Source: Limnoperna fortunei (Eukaryota; Mollusca; Bivalvia; Mytilida; Modiolidae). Taken from it: a stretch of 64,000 nt of DNA. The notes under the pieces are model-generated. The model was not told the DNA's origin, did not search any database, and was given only the letters and a program-made list of their open reading frames with translations. The stretch is from positions 10,109,547-10,173,546 of the forward strand of contig OX104116.1 of the NCBI GenBank assembly GCA_944474755.1, given 5' to 3'. Shown here one piece after another: positions 9,941 to 20,490 of the stretch (positions within the stretch are counted from its first letter, which is position 1; the number at the start of each line of letters is the position of its first letter). Both the position numbers and the translations under genes were made by a program.

Positions 9941-11465
9941 CATTTGGTAGGCATCTAAGACTACCAATAAGGTCTAATCTTTGGTTGTTATATATAGGAC
10001 ATTCAAAGAAAAAGTGGTTTGCATCTTCAATACGAGAACCGCAGGAACACGATGGATTTGAAATAAGGTTTGATCGAAATAAATCGTATTTAAGAAAGGA
10101 TGCTGAGCATCGTATTGGTGTTAATATTATGTTTAGTTTTCGGGGACCATAGGCATAGTGTCTTGGGACTTCCCGCAAAACAGTATCTCTCCTTAAAGCA
10201 TTTTTGAAGGCCGAAATAGAGCTAACATTTCTTATATTTGGATCAATTGCCTAATCGTATCGGGAATAACTGAGGGAAAGTCTACAGTATGGTAATATCA
10301 TGTCATCACCATTTCGCAATGGATAAGGACTTAAACTTTGAACTTTAGGGGGAATTAGTCTACTTAAATATTGAGGGGGATCATGGTTTTGTGTATTGTA
10401 TAAAACATTTGTAACCTTCTTCTCTTTCTTCTTTCCGCCAAAGATTCCCAACCAATTTCGGTATATGATGTTTCTAATTTGGTAAATACAGGCAGTCCTG
10501 TTACAATTCTAAGAGTCGTTCCAGTGTAGTAGCATTGCCAACACCACAATTATCCCAGACCTCAGATGCGTATTCGAATAAAGGTCTTATATAAGTGAGA
10601 AAGAGTTTTTCTAAATTGTTTCGACTCAGTTGATATTTAAGTTTACTTAGAACATTCAAATGTTTATTAACATTTGTTACAATGTTATCAATATGCGTAT
10701 TCCATTTAGCATCATTACTAAATTAACCCCTAAGTGTTTATGAAATTTGACAATCGGAATTGTGACGCCATTCAGTTAAAATATAAGGTAAGGGATTACA
10801 GCACTTCAAAAAACCTAGATTTTGGTTTTATCGTATTAAATGACATGCACCAACATTTTGACTATTCATCCAACTCCCTCAGATATCGATCAATTACAGT
10901 TTTTATTTGTTCTTGATCTTGATCTGAGTAGTTAAACGAAGTGTCGTCAGCAAATAACCTGCATAATAAGGTTAATTTTTCAGCAATATCATTAATATAA
11001 ATGATAAATAGCAAGGGCCCTAATACAGATCATTATGGTACCCCCGCAGATATACCACATAATGAGGACGATGCTGTATTAACAATAACTTTTTGTCCTT
11101 GATTCAAGATAGCTTTTGAACCAACGTAGTAAATTGTTTCTAATACCATAGGCGTGTAATTTAACTAATAGCCCATCATGCCATACTGTATCGAATGCCT
11201 TTGCAAAATCGCAAAATACAAAGCAGTTAATTTCTTTCGATTCCATAGAATTCAGTATACATTTGTACATTTCAAGTAACTGATGAACAGTAGAAAATTT
11301 TGGTAAAAACCCTGATTGGTATTGATATATCAAAGATGATTATAAACATGTTTATGTATGATTCTTTCCACGACCTTACCAATACAGCTAATAAGAGATA
11401 TCGGTCTATAATTTGAGGAACTAGGTCTGATTGTATACTCGGTGTTCCCGTAAAAGTATGTCGAA
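9941..11465 (-). pseudogene. second LINE type (jockey/CR1/L2-like), RT fragment, decayed
   Basis: Read right to left: NYRPISLISCIGKVVERI at about 11430-11375, QSGFLPKFSTVHQLLEMYK and FCDFAKAFDTVWHDGLLVKL at 11318-11170, GVP followed by stops and SVLGPLLFIIYINDIAEKL at about 11045-10980, the catalytic FADD at 10955-10944, RIVTGLPVFTKLETSYTEIG near 10500-10440, and NPSCSCGSRIEDANHFFFEC near 10060-10000. Order and motifs are those of a non-LTR retrotransposon without RNase H, distinct from the LINE at 7707. Several frameshifts break it. It ends abruptly at 9941, exactly where the tail of the plus-strand LINE stops, so that LINE probably inserted into or beside it. Confidence 0.87.
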
Positions 11466-11527
11466 TCAAACTCTCATTGCTAAGAAAAGCCGTGCCGCTC
11501 GTCCATGTAGTGCCGAATAAAAAAATT

Positions 11528-11690
11528 TAGTTGGGGTGACGGGTTAGCATAAGGACGGTGGTCGAGTATCTGGTGTAACAATTTATTACGTGCCTGTCAA
11601 CACTGGAGTTGCGGATTCGAACTTCACTCGAAAAACTTTACTGCTTTTCGCCTCTACTAAAAAATGGACGTCATCATACAGCTGAAAACA
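11528..11690 (+). mobile_element. tRNA-derived SINE (SINE-C), decayed
   Basis: A tRNA-like head reads gacgggttagcataagg and ends in a B-box-like gcggattcgaacttc at about 11612. 'cgcctctacta' then 'ggacgtcatcatacagctgaaa' follow, matching the block before the tail of the SINE-C copy at 57105. The tail has decayed. Confidence 0.6.
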
Positions 11691-12004
11691 AATAAATTTG
11701 CAATTAATGCAAAATGTTGTTATACTGTATAATTAATACATATTATTTTTGTATTATTTTCTTCACAGTGACGCAAGTATACAGATATATTATTTGTTCC
11801 GCTAAAGTTCGCCCGAAATAAAGTAACTGAGCAACTAGGTATCATATACCAAATAATACTTATGTTATATTTGGTAAGAAATCGTTTAAAACAATCATTA
11901 TGTACTATATGTATCAAACGGGATAAAGCACAAGTCAGTTACTTATTTTGTTTGTAAGAAGAAATCCGTAGTCGATTGAGCTTGATGCTCTTCCTACACT
12001 GAAC
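11691..12004. other. no recognised feature
   Basis: AT-rich sequence without coding or repeat signal. Confidence 0.5.
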
Positions 12005-12110
12005 CTTGGATCTGAGAACCTAAAGAGAGGGCATACTCTATCTACCACAAGGGGACGCGCTGGCCAGCTCTGTTGGTCGAGTAATTTCAATCCTCAAAGC
12101 ATGGACCCAG
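12005..12110 (-). mobile_element. SINE-B head fragment (minus)
   Basis: This is the reverse complement of the B head: 'ctatctaccacaaggggacg', then cgctggccagctctg, then ggacccag at the element start. Only the 5' end of the element is present. It faces the plus-strand copy that begins 17 bp away. Confidence 0.75.
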
Positions 12111-12126
12111 TTCAAAATTAAATCAT

Positions 12127-12365
12127 CGGACCATACTAAAAGGGCTCCAATTCGTGACCCAAAGAGCGTCGTCCGCATGTGGCGAATAGCGGAGGTCATG
12201 TCTGCGGGGATGAGTCCGTTTACAATATAGGAAGCGTGGCCGCGGACCGTAGTGGGTAACGAGTTAAAGACGCCCCGCTGCTTGCACGAAAAAAACCATT
12301 TATAGATTTCGAAAAAGAATAGGTTCATTGTAGCCTCTAAATCGTCTAAATTCTCCGCCAGCCAT
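12127..12365 (+). mobile_element. SINE-B copy, 3'-truncated
   Basis: It contains acccaaagagcgtcgtccgc (head), ggccgcggaccgtagtgggt (body), tttatagatttcgaaaaaga and a ggctcattgtagccgct-like segment, then stops before the tail. Similarity is lower than for other copies, so it is old. Confidence 0.72.
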
Positions 12366-12394
12366 AGGACAATTTTAAGTTGAGAAAAAGCTAT

Positions 12395-12736
12395 CTTGAA
12401 GTATGATTTCAGCGGTATTATTTTTAATCAAAAAGCTTGATAATAGCTGATTTAAAGTTGAATAATAGTAGTATATCAGCGTTACTTTTAATCAACTTAT
12501 ATTTACCTAATGAACTGCTGAAATACCGCTAATTTGCATATTTGGTTCATTGATTAGGACAATAAGCGGTAAAGAAGTGTGAAATAAGTTGGGCTGAAGC
12601 GTCTGAATTATGCAAATTAGGTGAAGTTGGGATTAAGCGGTACAAATCAGCGGATTTGAAGTGGAATATGCAAATTAGTTGTCAGCGGTAAATAAGCGGA
12701 ATATAGTACATGTACAAAAGCGGATTTTACGTGGTT
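12395..12736. repeat. degenerate agcggta-rich repeat zone
   Basis: Variants of agcggtaa, tcagcggat and gcaaatta recur. gaaataccgctaatttgcat (about 12521-12540) faces its approximate reverse complement around 12668-12692 (atgcaaattag, then cagcggtaaat). It is probably the decayed beginning of the minisatellite that follows. Confidence 0.5.
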
Positions 12737-12740
12737 ATAC

Positions 12741-12836
12741 CAGCGTGTTTTAATTGTATGATCTCAGCGTACTTTAAGTCGGAGATGTCAGCGTGTTTTA
12801 AGTTGGAGATGTCAGCCTGTTTTAAGCTGGAAATTT
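12741..12836. repeat. 24-bp minisatellite, four units
   Basis: Units begin with cagcgtg or close variants at 12741, 12765, 12789 and 12813, an exact 24-bp period. The consensus opens cagcgtgttttaagttg and closes gagatgt. The outer units are more diverged than the middle ones. Confidence 0.88.
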
Positions 12837-13976
12837 AAAAAGTATGTTTTAAGTGTTAGCCTCTCATGTGTAAATACAATTGTAATTGTCTATGTGGAGT
12901 TGAAGCATACATGATATTACAAATTGCAAATTTGGTGTACGTCAAGCTGTTTTAGAGATAAAAGCAGCATTACTTAGCTCCATAGGTTAAATCTGAAATT
13001 TTGCCATTTTTTAAACCTGTCTTTTTTGTACTTTTGTGTACCTCTTGCTTCATTCTGTTTAAAAAGATTAAATAATGATAAAAAAAATACAATCATATAA
13101 GTTTATTTGAGCATTCATATTTATAGTTGCATAATGTAACCATTAAAACATAACATAATATAATTATGAAAATAAATATTTACAAAATATTTAAAACATA
13201 AATACAAGTTTAAATTGACTTTCTGTTTTAGTTTTTCTCATCTTTTCCGCTCGCATTGCTTCCCTTATTTCTCGATTGATGAACTATCATATGCAGCACA
13301 TAACTGAAATCACAATGATTTTTCATTTAATGTACAAATATTTCCAAGAATTATGTAACATTTCCAAAGATAGCTAAAAAACTTTGTTCCTGATACTAAA
13401 ATAAACAATCGTGTATTAAATATTTAAAGATATTTATACAAATATAATAAAAGAGACATATATATAATTTACACATTTATAACACAATGAGCGTGCAGTT
13501 GTAAACTTGTTTAATAGAGTTTTGTCTAAGAAAAACTCATTTGAGTTATCTTCTCCTAATATAAGTTGCTTCCCCTTCTTAGAAGCATTAAAGTTTAAAA
13601 CCTACTAAATGAGTATGTTATATGTGTAAACAACTGTTATTTGATATTTTGTCTGCTCCTTTAAGAATAAAAGTAAAAAAATTCCCATGACTTCAGTATT
13701 AGTTACTTTTATTAAAAATATAGTTTAATGAAAATGACGTTCTATAATTATAATTACTTCATGAACTTACCAGTCATCCAAAGTGCTTTCTTTAAGCTTA
13801 CTCTCTAAAAACTTAATTATTGTTTTCAGATCGAAGCAGCTTACAAACTACAAATACAAATGTATATAAATTGTTTTATCTCACAAGCAAACACTGAACA
13901 TAAACCTACATTTACAAAATAAAAAAAATTAGAACAGTCAATGTCAATTAAAAAGACATATTTATGTTGTAAATAT
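12837..13976. other. AT-rich DNA, no recognised feature
   Basis: No open frame of note, no repeat shared with other parts of the window. Confidence 0.55.
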
Positions 13977-14105
13977 TGGGGAAGGAAGCCAGACTAACAG
14001 GATAAAACCCGACCTTTGGCCATCCTCGTCAATTAAAATTGGAGTCAAGCACACACTCCCGCAGTGAGACTTGAATTGGCAACCTCAGTGTTGACAATTA
14101 AAGTA
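13977..14105 (-). mobile_element. tRNA-derived SINE fragment (minus)
   Basis: The reverse complement reads gaggttgccaattcaagtct, a B-box-like segment, then a gggtttt...ggcttccttcccc segment like the 'ttttccggcttcctcc' block of SINE-C at 57285. Only the promoter-proximal and central parts are visible. Confidence 0.5.
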
Positions 14106-15243
14106 ATCTTTGTGTTTTAATATTTCTAAAAACTTTACGATATTTTATCGATAACGCCAGTCATTTACAGTTTGTAAAACATGAATGGACTAGCTATTCT
14201 TTTATTAACATTATTGCACATGGACATACAAGTAGAATTTCTGTTACCGTGGTTATGTTGTTTTGACTGAATGGGTGAGCAGGTTTGGTAGCTGTTCCTT
14301 GTATTGGTTGTTTCACAGCAATAGTTAGGGTGGCCTTTGGAATTTGTGGTCTACAAAATATATGAAGACATATGCAATATATGACCATTCTTAAATCAGC
14401 TACAAAATTTTCAGAACAATACAAATTGAATATAGTGTAATTTAGATTTCTCGGTTAAATTCCCAAATATTCAAAATCTAATACTGAGATTTTGAATATG
14501 TAGGAATGTCACAATTAAATGCATGCACTTACAACTATACCCTCAAACATATGTCTAAACAATCTCTCTATAGAACATATCTTTCGGTACATGTTATTTG
14601 ATAACTTATATGTCCCGATTCATTTGTACCTTAATGACTCCCAGCATCACGCACTAAGATAATATGCTTATTGCTATGCTTATTTGCTTAATTAAAACCC
14701 TTAATTATTTTCTTTATAAAAATGCCATGGTTTTTGTGCATGTGTTCTTAATTATGTTTCTGCCTATAAGGCTTGTATTTAATGCTCAATAACACTATAG
14801 TATTTGTTCCTTTTTTGTTTGCCGTGCTTTTTGTATGTTTTCACTTAATGCATAGATTTTATTCTATGGTCATTGAAAGTTATATGACCGGTGACGTGCG
14901 TATGAACGATAATGCCAGATCGTCATGACAAAAGTCGTGTTGCTTTCATCAGTTTGTCGTTTTCTTCGTTATGTATAAATATGACGACTGGAAACAACAA
15001 TCCTACTTACTTAATTTACTGAACCAAAGCGTAAAACTAGCTATTTGACTATGTTTTGAATAATTCAAATTATGCGCGGGCTTTGTAAAATCGACGTCAC
15101 AAGTTTACACAGATTCTCATCAGCCGAAAAATATACAAAAAAAAATACCCGATAAACAAAACAATTATGTGTCCAAACAATTTGTCATAGAATATAATTA
15201 CATATGTAAAAAAAGTAATTAAAAATAAATACATTAAACATAC
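14106..15243. other. possible intron of the exon at 15244; otherwise unannotated
   Basis: AT-rich. On the minus strand an acceptor-like tatattttgtag ends at about 14352, but the frame after it closes within a few codons, so I do not call an exon. Confidence 0.35.
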
Positions 15244-15457
15244 CTGCTCTGGTACCCTTCAAAATACTTTCTTTGTAACCAGTTAAACTTCCGTACAATC
15301 CAAAGTGTATAGTACCCGGAGTAAAACAAAAAAGGCAAACGACGGTCAAAATATGTTCAAAAGCAAGAAAAGGCCCGTACAATGATGGTTTCAGAGTGTC
15401 CTGAATACAAAGTAGTACAAAAGTCGAAAAGAAGTAAAGATAGTCACCACACGCCAT
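15244..15457 (-). CDS. candidate 5' coding exon, small membrane protein (TMEM254-like?)
   Basis: On the minus strand an ATG at 15457 opens 71 codons plus one base, ending at agagcag|gtatgt (donor GT at plus 15243-15242, phase 1). The peptide has two hydrophobic segments, YLYFFSTFVLLCIQD (residues about 6-20) and FEHILTVVCLFCFT (about 30-43), and ends in GYKESILKGTRA. The order GPF, then about 20 residues, TIHFGLYGSL, then KG-x-x-x-RA resembles the middle of TMEM254 (GPF...IHVGESLYA...KGITSGRA), as I recall it. The open frame extends upstream to 15499, with an acceptor-like ttgcag just before it, so this could also be an internal exon. No matching downstream exon was found. Strand, splice site and hydrophobicity are seen; the family is a guess. 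Confidence 0.4.
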
Positions 15458-15499
15458 TTCGACACTAAGACATGCACTACACGACGTTGCCGCCTGCAA

Positions 15500-16017
15500 C
15501 TTGAGGAAAATATATTTTAAGTTTCATCATATTCCTACGTTTATGTTCACAATGTATATATTTTTCATTTGTGATAAATATCAAATGTTGATGCAGTACC
15601 TTTTTACACATTCATATTAGTCGCCACAAGAATCATTTCGTGTAATTCGACATTTTTTCAAAATTTCTTTATAATTTTGTTTTCTCTGAAACATTAAAAT
15701 TGTTGGCATAATTTAGCAGAATACACTATCAATGTAGAGAAAAGTGTCGTTTTTTTATTATACATGTTTGTATCCGTTGTAGATTGTGCAATAAATATCA
15801 AGGTTTCACCGGTTTTGGACGGCCTAACAGAAAAATTAATCATTTTCAATAACGCAATTAAAGACTACCCTTAAAGCATTTCAGAAGGAATTATTGTTTA
15901 TTTTTTCTTCTTAAAATTATTATTCAATTCATACCAAAGTAGTTTGTTTCAAATACGACATAACCGAAACAAAAGGTGATGATTTGTAAACAATGTGTAC
16001 TACGTCACCAATTTTCG
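15500..16017. other. no recognised feature
   Basis: AT-rich. It could hold the promoter or 5' UTR of the exon at 15244-15457, but I see no defined element. Confidence 0.4.
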
Positions 16018-16028
16018 ACGGTCAAGTT

Positions 16029-16452
16029 AGTCTCGATCATCCAGACGCTTAAAATTACATTTGTGCGTCTGGATTCAGCTCTATATTAAACTCGTTATCA
16101 TTACGCCCAAAACTGGGCGTAATTTTTGATTGGATGATATTTTTATTGTCTAAAAAATTACTTCCGTTCATATCAAGAAGTGTATAAAAAATTGTACCAA
16201 AGTTTACATTTGTATATTTTTTATAAAATATTACTTTATCAATTAATTAAACAAATATTATTGTTATGCATAATCAAAGAGTGAATCTTACTGTGACGTC
16301 ATATTACAAGTATAGATATGGTTGCATGGTTTTCCTGATCTAAAAATAGGGCCCTAAAAATAGACTCATTGTTTTGTCTCCACCTATTGGTAGCGAAATT
16401 GCCACAAGGTGATCCCAGACGCTATTATATATGCGTCTGGGTGATCGAGACT
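16029..16452. mobile_element. MITE with perfect ends, subterminal hairpins and 11-bp target duplication
   Basis: The element starts agtctcgatc and ends gatcgagact, perfect inverted ends that extend to about 20 bp with one mismatch. The target duplication acggtcaagtt is exact at 16018-16028 and 16453-16463. Just inside each end is a hairpin with the same stem sequence: ccagacgc...gcgtctgg at 16041-16072 and cccagacgc...gcgtctggg at 16414-16441. A third hairpin, attacgccca...tgggcgtaat, lies at 16100-16123. There is no coding capacity. An 11-bp duplication best fits a MULE-like parent, but I cannot name it. Confidence 0.93.
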
Positions 16453-16566
16453 ACGGTCAAGTTAAAATAAGTATGGAGCGCCAACACATTATAAACTTTA
16501 CAAAGGAATAACGGTAACAATGTCCAATTCATTACTAATTCACTAAAAAGTGTTAAAACTTCAAAC

Positions 16567-17508
16567 TTATTGGTAATTTTGGCAATGAACACATAAAAAC
16601 TCATCTGCAGATCGAATCACTGTCAGTTTGGCACAAGAAAGGTGAACCAAATGTTTGCATTGCAAGTTTTCACATTGTACCCATTTTACAAGGGTAAGAT
16701 ACACTGATGTGGTATTGTCATTTAATTTGTTACACATGCAACAAAGATCTGCTTCTTTGATGTCACAAACTGATTCCTGACTGTCTTCAGAAAGAAATAT
16801 ATTGTCAACATTTCTGGATACTGTCACCTTTCTTTTTTTCACAACACTGTTGGAGATTTTTGATGACTTTCTTTTGACAACTGACTCCCTTAAACCAGAG
16901 GTACTTGGTACCTGCGAATCATTCACGACAGAAGTTTTCTTTGGTTTTTGATTATTAATGTGAGTCTTTAATTTTTCAATAGTTTTTTCATTTGTTATTT
17001 CTTACCTCCAACAATTTTGCTAATTGTATTCCTGGATTTAGCTAATTTTACATTTTCAAGAACTTTACCCCCTCTTGACTCTAAAAACAGTTCAGCTTGG
17101 GCCATATTATCAGTGTTTGTACTTGTATGTAAACCGGAGTTGTTGAAGGACAGATATGGAGCAAGCAAACTATCGGATATAACTGTTTTGTCAAATGGAA
17201 ATATTCCACATTTCTTAAAAGAGGACTGAACATTGGATGTAGTCAGTACTTAAGTATAAACTTTACATGCAATTGTACAAACGTCATATCTTGTAATAAC
17301 TCTACCACCAGAATCTCGCAGGAATGAATGACATGCAGCATTCCATGCTTCTTCAAATGTCCCAAAACAGCCAACATCCAGAGGCTGAAGAAGATGGCTA
17401 GTGTGTGGTGATAAAACAATTAGAACTATATTATTTTCTTTTGCCCACTCTATAAGACCTAAGGACACATGACTTTTGTTACCATCATACAAAAGAAGAA
17501 TAGGTGAT
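16567..17508 (-). pseudogene. pogo/Tigger-like transposase fragment with C-terminal PHD finger
   Basis: On the minus strand from 17508: PILLLYDGNKSHVSLGLIEW, then SPHTSHLLQPLDVGCFGTFE, the DDE_1 core of pogo/Tigger transposases (second catalytic Asp in YDGNKSH). A spacer follows with GIFPFDKTVISDSLLAPYL near 17210-17150. A separate frame at 16926-16567 then ends in a PHD-type zinc finger: CCMCNKL, WVQCENLQCKHLVHLSC and FLCVHC, giving a C4HC3 layout. A basic KRKSSKISNSVVKKRKV stretch precedes it. The N-terminal DNA-binding part and first catalytic Asp are missing and there are frame breaks, so this is a relic. Pogo-type transposases ending in a PHD finger are known in marine invertebrates; the combination here fits them. 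Confidence 0.83.
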
Positions 17509-17582
17509 CATTCTATTACTCCACACTTCCAGTTGCAGTCTAAATTGTATTCCTATTGATTTATTGTATGCTTACCTGATCA

Positions 17583-17635
17583 TGTCCTGAATATAAATAT
17601 AGTTCGCTGGACGTTAAGCAAAATTCAATCAATCA
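17583..17635 (+). mobile_element. SINE/LINE 3' tail fragment
   Basis: tgtcctgaatataaatatag, then ttcgctggacgttaagc and caatcaatca. Only the last ~55 bp of the family are present. Confidence 0.75.
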
Positions 17636-17814
17636 ACATAGATACACAATAGAGACCAAATATTTTTAACAAAATGCCATCTTAGTTAAACCCGGACAAC
17701 AAAAAGGTCAATTTTAATTCATAAATGAAATAATTATCCTTATTAATAAAGCATATCTTGGGGATAGTGTTGACGTGACCAACATAAGGAACTGTTTTTT
17801 ATATACCTTTTTAA

Positions 17815-17900
17815 TTTTCAGATGTCGAGGGCGACACATTTTTACAATTTTTAAAGGACATTTAATAAAATAATTACACTATTCAATTTAATAGCTTTAC
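17815..17900 (+). mobile_element. 3' fragment of the 7707-type LINE
   Basis: ggcgacacatttttacaatt followed by tttaaaggac matches 9689-9725 of the LINE at 7707 (aggcgacacaattttaaag, then tttttaaaagaaatt). It is the end of the C-terminal coding region. Confidence 0.6.
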
Positions 17901-18254
17901 TTTCTTTGTTTTTTTACTCTTATCACTTGACGTTCTTCGTCGTAGTCCGTAAGCCTTTTATATTTCAATTTGGTTCTAAAACCACTTGGGGAATTCAAAC
18001 CACACTCGCCAGGATTGTTTAATGGTGGTTTTGGTGTCTTTACGTTTAATTAAAATATTTAACATGGTTGCCAGGATAATCAAGACGGCCTAACTTAAAG
18101 AAAATTCTTCTGACAAACCGCTCAGGAGATTCATTGGTGCTATTGTGGAAATGTACCTCAGATGGTCCTCCACAAAGTAAAAATTTGTTAAAAACTATGG
18201 GGAACCTGGACTCACCGCCGGTTTTTATTGGCGTTTGTGTCAGTCAATTTGTGG

Positions 18255-18562
18255 CTGGGACGGTTCCCAGTGCTCGACCCAGAGCAGCCCAGCGCGTCCT
18301 TGTGTGGCGGATAGGGGTGACCCTCTCGTTGTTGGGTTGTCAGGTCATAATACAGAAAGCCTGACCGCGGACCATTGTGGGTAACGTGTTTGGAAAGTGC
18401 CACGATCCTTGCACAATAAAGATCCCTTTTGTAACCTCATTGTACCCGCTACAAAGGCTTAATTCTCCTACCCTACGCAATACTCCGTATTTATCCAGTT
18501 CTGTGTGTCCTTGATTAGTGTTTCATAAATACTCCTCGGTATCTTATCAATATCAATCAAAC
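18255..18562 (+). mobile_element. SINE-B copy, nearly full length
   Basis: It starts ctgggacggttcccagtgct, contains agcagcccagcgcgtcc and 'agcctgaccgcggacc', then gccacgatccttgcac and cgctacaaaggctta. It ends in a decayed tail (aaatactcctcgg then caatatcaatcaaac). Confidence 0.85.
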
Positions 18563-19727
18563 TAATGAAGGCATCAATGGTACCAAACATTACCAAACTT
18601 ATACATATAACTATAGAAACATCTGTCTTTCCAAACAGGCTCAAAGAAGCCCAGGTGACACCTTTATTTATAAGAAAAATGATCCATTTACATAGAGTAA
18701 TTATAGACCAGTCAGTATCCTTCCTATTCCATCAAAGATTTATGAGAAGGTTTAATCAGAACAGCTATGTATTTATTTTGATAACATTTCGTCTTTCGCA
18801 AAGTCCATGGGTGTTAAACAACTCTTATAAGACTGCTGAAAGACTGGAAACAAGGCCCTAGACAATAATGAATATGTTGCGGCCATTCTTATGGACTTGT
18901 CTAAGGCCTTTGACTGTCTTCCACATGAATTCTTATTTGTAAACTCTCACCATATGGTATTAATAAGAAATCTGCTGACCTTTTAAATTCTTACTTAACA
19001 ACAAAAAAACAGCAAATTAAAATTGGCAACTGTGTCAGCAACTGGGCTAAAATTCAAAAAGGGGTTCCACAAGGGTCAATTTTAGGACCCTTACTCTTTA
19101 ATATTCTCATCAAAAATGGGGATTTATACATCTATGCTGATGACAATACTCTATCTTTTCATTCTCCTGATTACAATCAGGTTATTGAAGTATTACAGTC
19201 AGAAGCAATGTATTAATTAATTTAAATCCAATTGTATGCAGTGAAATCCTGAAAAATTTCAGGCAATAGCCGTGGGTAACAAAACACAATAAATCTCCTG
19301 TTTTTGATATTGGCACATCCAAAATCACATGTGATGACGTTGTTAAACGTTTAGGTGTTGATATTGATTTCGAGCTAAACTTTGATTTTCACATAACAAA
19401 CTTGTGTAAAAAAGCTGTTCAGCAATTAAACATTCTTAAACATATTGGAAAAAATCATAGTAAGTTGAACAGGCTTACTATTTTTCACACGTTTATACAG
19501 TCAAATTTTAATTTTTGTCCATTATCTTGGCATTTTTGTTCCGAAGCTAACACAAAAAAAAATTGAAAATATACAGAAGAGAGCTTTAAGATTTGTATAC
19601 GATGATTTTGAATCTTCTTATAATAATCTGTTGGAAAGAGAAAAACTACCCAATATGTATGTAAAAAGAACAATGGCTATTGAAACTTTTAAGATATTGT
19701 ATGGCTTAGCACCACCTGTTTTAATTA

Positions 19728-19808
19728 ACTTGCTGCACAGGAAAGAGACTAGTTATATTTTTAGGTAGTAACTTGCTGCACAGGAAAGAGACTAGTTATA
19801 TTTTAAGG
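19728..19808. repeat. local tandem duplication inside the LINE
   Basis: aacttgctgcacaggaaaga followed by gactagttatatttt occurs twice in a row (from about 19728 and from about 19769), duplicating about 41 bp of the ORF and breaking the frame. Confidence 0.85.
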
Positions 19809-20104
19809 TATTCTAATTTGCTACAGTTGCCAAGAATAAATTCTACAAAGTTTGGTAAGAAGTCTTTTAGGTATGCTGCCCCTGTACTTTGGAATTCACT
19901 AGAAGAAAAATTTAGATATATCACAAACTTCAATCAGTTTAAAAGTCAGCTGTCTTTCTGGAATGGAAAAAATTGTACTTGTTTGTTCTGTCAAAATAAT
20001 GCTTAATTTTCTTTTTCTGGTGCAGCATAAATTTTCATTTCCATTTTCTGGTGCAGCATACGCCATCAAAATTACAGTTGCTTCAGTAGTTCATTTCTTT
20101 TGCT

Positions 20105-20195
20105 TGCTATTTTATAGCTTTTAGTTCTGCTTTATTTTTTAGAGCTTCAATTAAGTAAAAGTTTTTAGTTCTGCTTTATTTTTTAGAGCTTTAAT
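20105..20195. repeat. local tandem duplication in the LINE 3' UTR
   Basis: ttttagttctgctttatttt followed by ttagagctt occurs twice, about 46 bp apart. A third partial copy lies near 20240 (ctgtgctttattttagagcc). Confidence 0.75.
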
Positions 20196-20468
20196 GTGCA
20201 TATTTATATTGATAGCATGCTGCTTAGTGCTTTCTTATAGCTGTGCTTTATTTTAGAGCCTTGCTTTACTACATTTATTTTGCTCCCACTTTTTAGTTTA
20301 TTTATTATGCCGCTTTCAATTCATGTCAGTTATGTAGTGCTGTATGTACGCATATATTATCCATCTTTCTTGTTTAGTTTTAAATCTTCTGCATGCATGT
20401 CTGAATTTGATAAATCGTTTGTATATGTACTTATAATTGTTATTTGTATATTATTATGTTTGTCGGTT

Positions 20469-20490
20469 CAAAGGCTCTCAAGAGCCTTTG
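20469..20490 (+). other. perfect 10-bp hairpin before the LINE tail
   Basis: caaaggctct, loop ca, agagcctttg. It lies about 35 bp before the (ttatc)n end of the LINE, where a structure recognised by the LINE reverse transcriptase would be expected. Confidence 0.8.

Noticed and set aside
12038..12328. 96-codon minus-strand open frame
   Set aside because: It spans the junction of two inverted SINE-B pieces.
14194..14424. Possible downstream exon of the 15244 candidate
   Set aside because: In the required phase the frame closes within about nine codons after the acceptor-like site.
18134..18403. Overlapping plus and minus open frames
   Set aside because: Both are translations of SINE-B head and body.
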